Below, piece by piece: positions 63,129 through 64,000 of a DNA stretch of 64,000 bases. The first letter of the stretch is position 1; the number at the start of each line of letters is the position of its first letter. Source of the stretch: an uncultured Eubacteriales bacterium. Its GTDB lineage: Bacteria > Bacillota > Clostridia > Christensenellales > DTU072. Location: contig CASFAV010000004.1 of the NCBI GenBank assembly GCA_949292905.1, positions 212,755 to 276,754 on the forward strand, read 5' to 3'. Position numbers and translations under genes: made by a program. The notes below the pieces were generated by a model, which saw only the letters and a program-made list of their open reading frames with translations, was not told where the DNA came from and did not search any database.

Positions 63129-64000
63129 TTACGCTTCGGTGCTCAAGGAGATCTTGAAGCCTTCGGGAAGTACCGCGTTGGCTATGGTCTTGAGCGCGTC
63201 GTAGAGCTTGTCGGCGTTGGGTTTCTGAGTGTCGGGATCGGTGCCGCCGGTGGTCTGGAAGTCGGCAACGGAGCCTTCTCCTATCACTCCGAGATCTTCG
63301 AAGTCGGAGGAAGCGATGATGTCGAATCCGAGACCGATGGCGATAGTTTTGTCGCCGGACTTAACCGCTATTTCCGCTCTGAAGCCGTCGCCCATGGTGA
63401 CGTTAGCGCCGAGCGAGAGACCCGCGTAGAAGTCGTCCTCGTTGACCGCAAAGCCTACCATATTGAGAAGCGATTTAAGTTCGTCTGCCGTCACGGCAGC
63501 GGGATCGGCGAGGAACTCCTCATAAGTTTTTGTGTAAGCGGGATCTTTTTTGACCTTGCTGTCGTAGATGATGGAGTTGATAAGGGTGTGGATATTGTCG
63601 TACACCTTATCGGAAGCCATGAGCTCCGCGAGAGTGTAGTCGGCTTTTTCGCTACCGGTGCCGGTGTAGAGGCTGAAGGTGGTTGCGCCCTCTTCGTCCT
63701 TACCGAGCATTCCGCCGATGAGTCCGTCGCTCGCAAGGAGGTTATCCATGAGCGCTTCGAGAACAACGGTCGCGCCGTATTCTTCGCCTTCAACTTCGGT
63801 AATATCGAAGATGGAAGTGTCTTCGAAGAGCGCGGTAAGGGTATCGAGCAAGCCGCCGTCGTTGATGACGATGCCTACGAGCTTACCTATCTGCGCCACC
63901 AAATTCGCGGTGCCGGAATCGTTGATGAGCGAGCCGACGGCGCCGATGATGTTGTCGATATCGTTGCCTTCCGCATTCAGAGGAGCGAGAGTAGCCGCGG
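63129..64000 (-). CDS. Surface-type protein, C-terminal part (N-terminus beyond window)
   Basis: About 290 residues open to the window edge. A helical part (LMASDKVYDNIHTLINSIIYD, VTADELKSLLNMVGFAVNEDD) leads to strands (FYAGLSLGANVTMGDGFRAEI) and the ending GFKISLSTEA. The helix-then-strand order resembles the end of the giants' N-terminal modules (IADYIATLLGVDSAFVDEIL then LVLELTFDT). A third, smaller paralog is plausible but unproven. The gene lies upstream of the giants on the same strand, separated by the repeat block and a terminator. Confidence 0.6.
   Translation of the reverse strand, partial: AATLAPLNAEGNDIDNIIGAVGSLINDSGTANLVAQIGKLVGIVINDGGLLDTLTALFEDTSIFDITEVEGEEYGATVVLEALMDNLLASDGLIGGMLGKDEEGATTFSLYTGTGSEKADYTLAELMASDKVYDNIHTLINSIIYDSKVKKDPAYTKTYEEFLADPAAVTADELKSLLNMVGFAVNEDDFYAGLSLGANVTMGDGFRAEIAVKSGDKTIAIGLGFDIIASSDFEDLGVIGEGSVADFQTTGGTDPDTQKPNADKLYDALKTIANAVLPEGFKISLSTEA

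Overview
The window looks like a contig from an uncultured anaerobic Bacillota of the Clostridia type, possibly near the Christensenellales. This is inferred from strong GGAGG ribosome binding sites, many Sec/lipobox surface lipoproteins, sigma-A promoters with 17-base spacers, an NfnAB electron-bifurcating pair, a BspA-type leucine-rich repeat protein and a GPT-rich collagen-like protein. No rRNA, tRNA, CRISPR array, phage or transposase gene was seen. Base composition is moderately GC-rich with a strong GCG/CGC codon bias, which produces very long false reading frames on the opposite strand.

Layout. 1-5.8 kb: two MFS transporters, a secreted metallo-beta-lactamase-fold protein, an LRR lipoprotein, and a FabG-type reductase overlapping a low-molecular-weight phosphatase. 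5.9-12.5 kb: a tightly packed co-directional five-gene run closed by one terminator. It encodes a release-factor-like protein with altered codon-reading loops, an SF1 helicase, a coiled-coil protein, a protein with a cytosolic head and extracellular repeats, and a small membrane protein. This is the best candidate for an undescribed system. 12.4-22 kb: a YwaF-like membrane protein, a catalase, an SF2 helicase with an embedded membrane hairpin, a collagen-like protein, and a Cys/His bead-repeat lipoprotein. 22-25.3 kb: a LytS/YesM-like two-component pair and a remnant of an anion permease. 25.5-27.7 kb: an ECF sigma/anti-sigma operon led by a four-PepSY lipoprotein, with an ECF-type promoter in front. 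27.8-40.7 kb: mostly housekeeping genes (S51 peptidase, alpha/beta hydrolase, dut, gltX, parB, rsmG, nfnAB, HAD phosphatase, AI-2E family permease). 40.8-61.7 kb: two giant paralogous surface lipoproteins (3731 and 3192 residues), one third of the window. 61.7-63.1 kb: a gene-free block with a 113-base inverted repeat, three 97-base repeats and five hairpins sharing a 9-base loop family. 63.1 kb to the end: the 3' part of a further surface-type protein, probably related to the giants' N-terminal modules.

How it fits together. The rsmG-parB pair suggests a position near the replication origin, but the usual parA is absent here. Much of the rest is cell-surface biology: lipoproteins, an ECF sigma circuit that may sense envelope state through PepSY domains, and very large adhesin-like proteins. 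All functions are read from motifs by eye; nothing was searched against a database.
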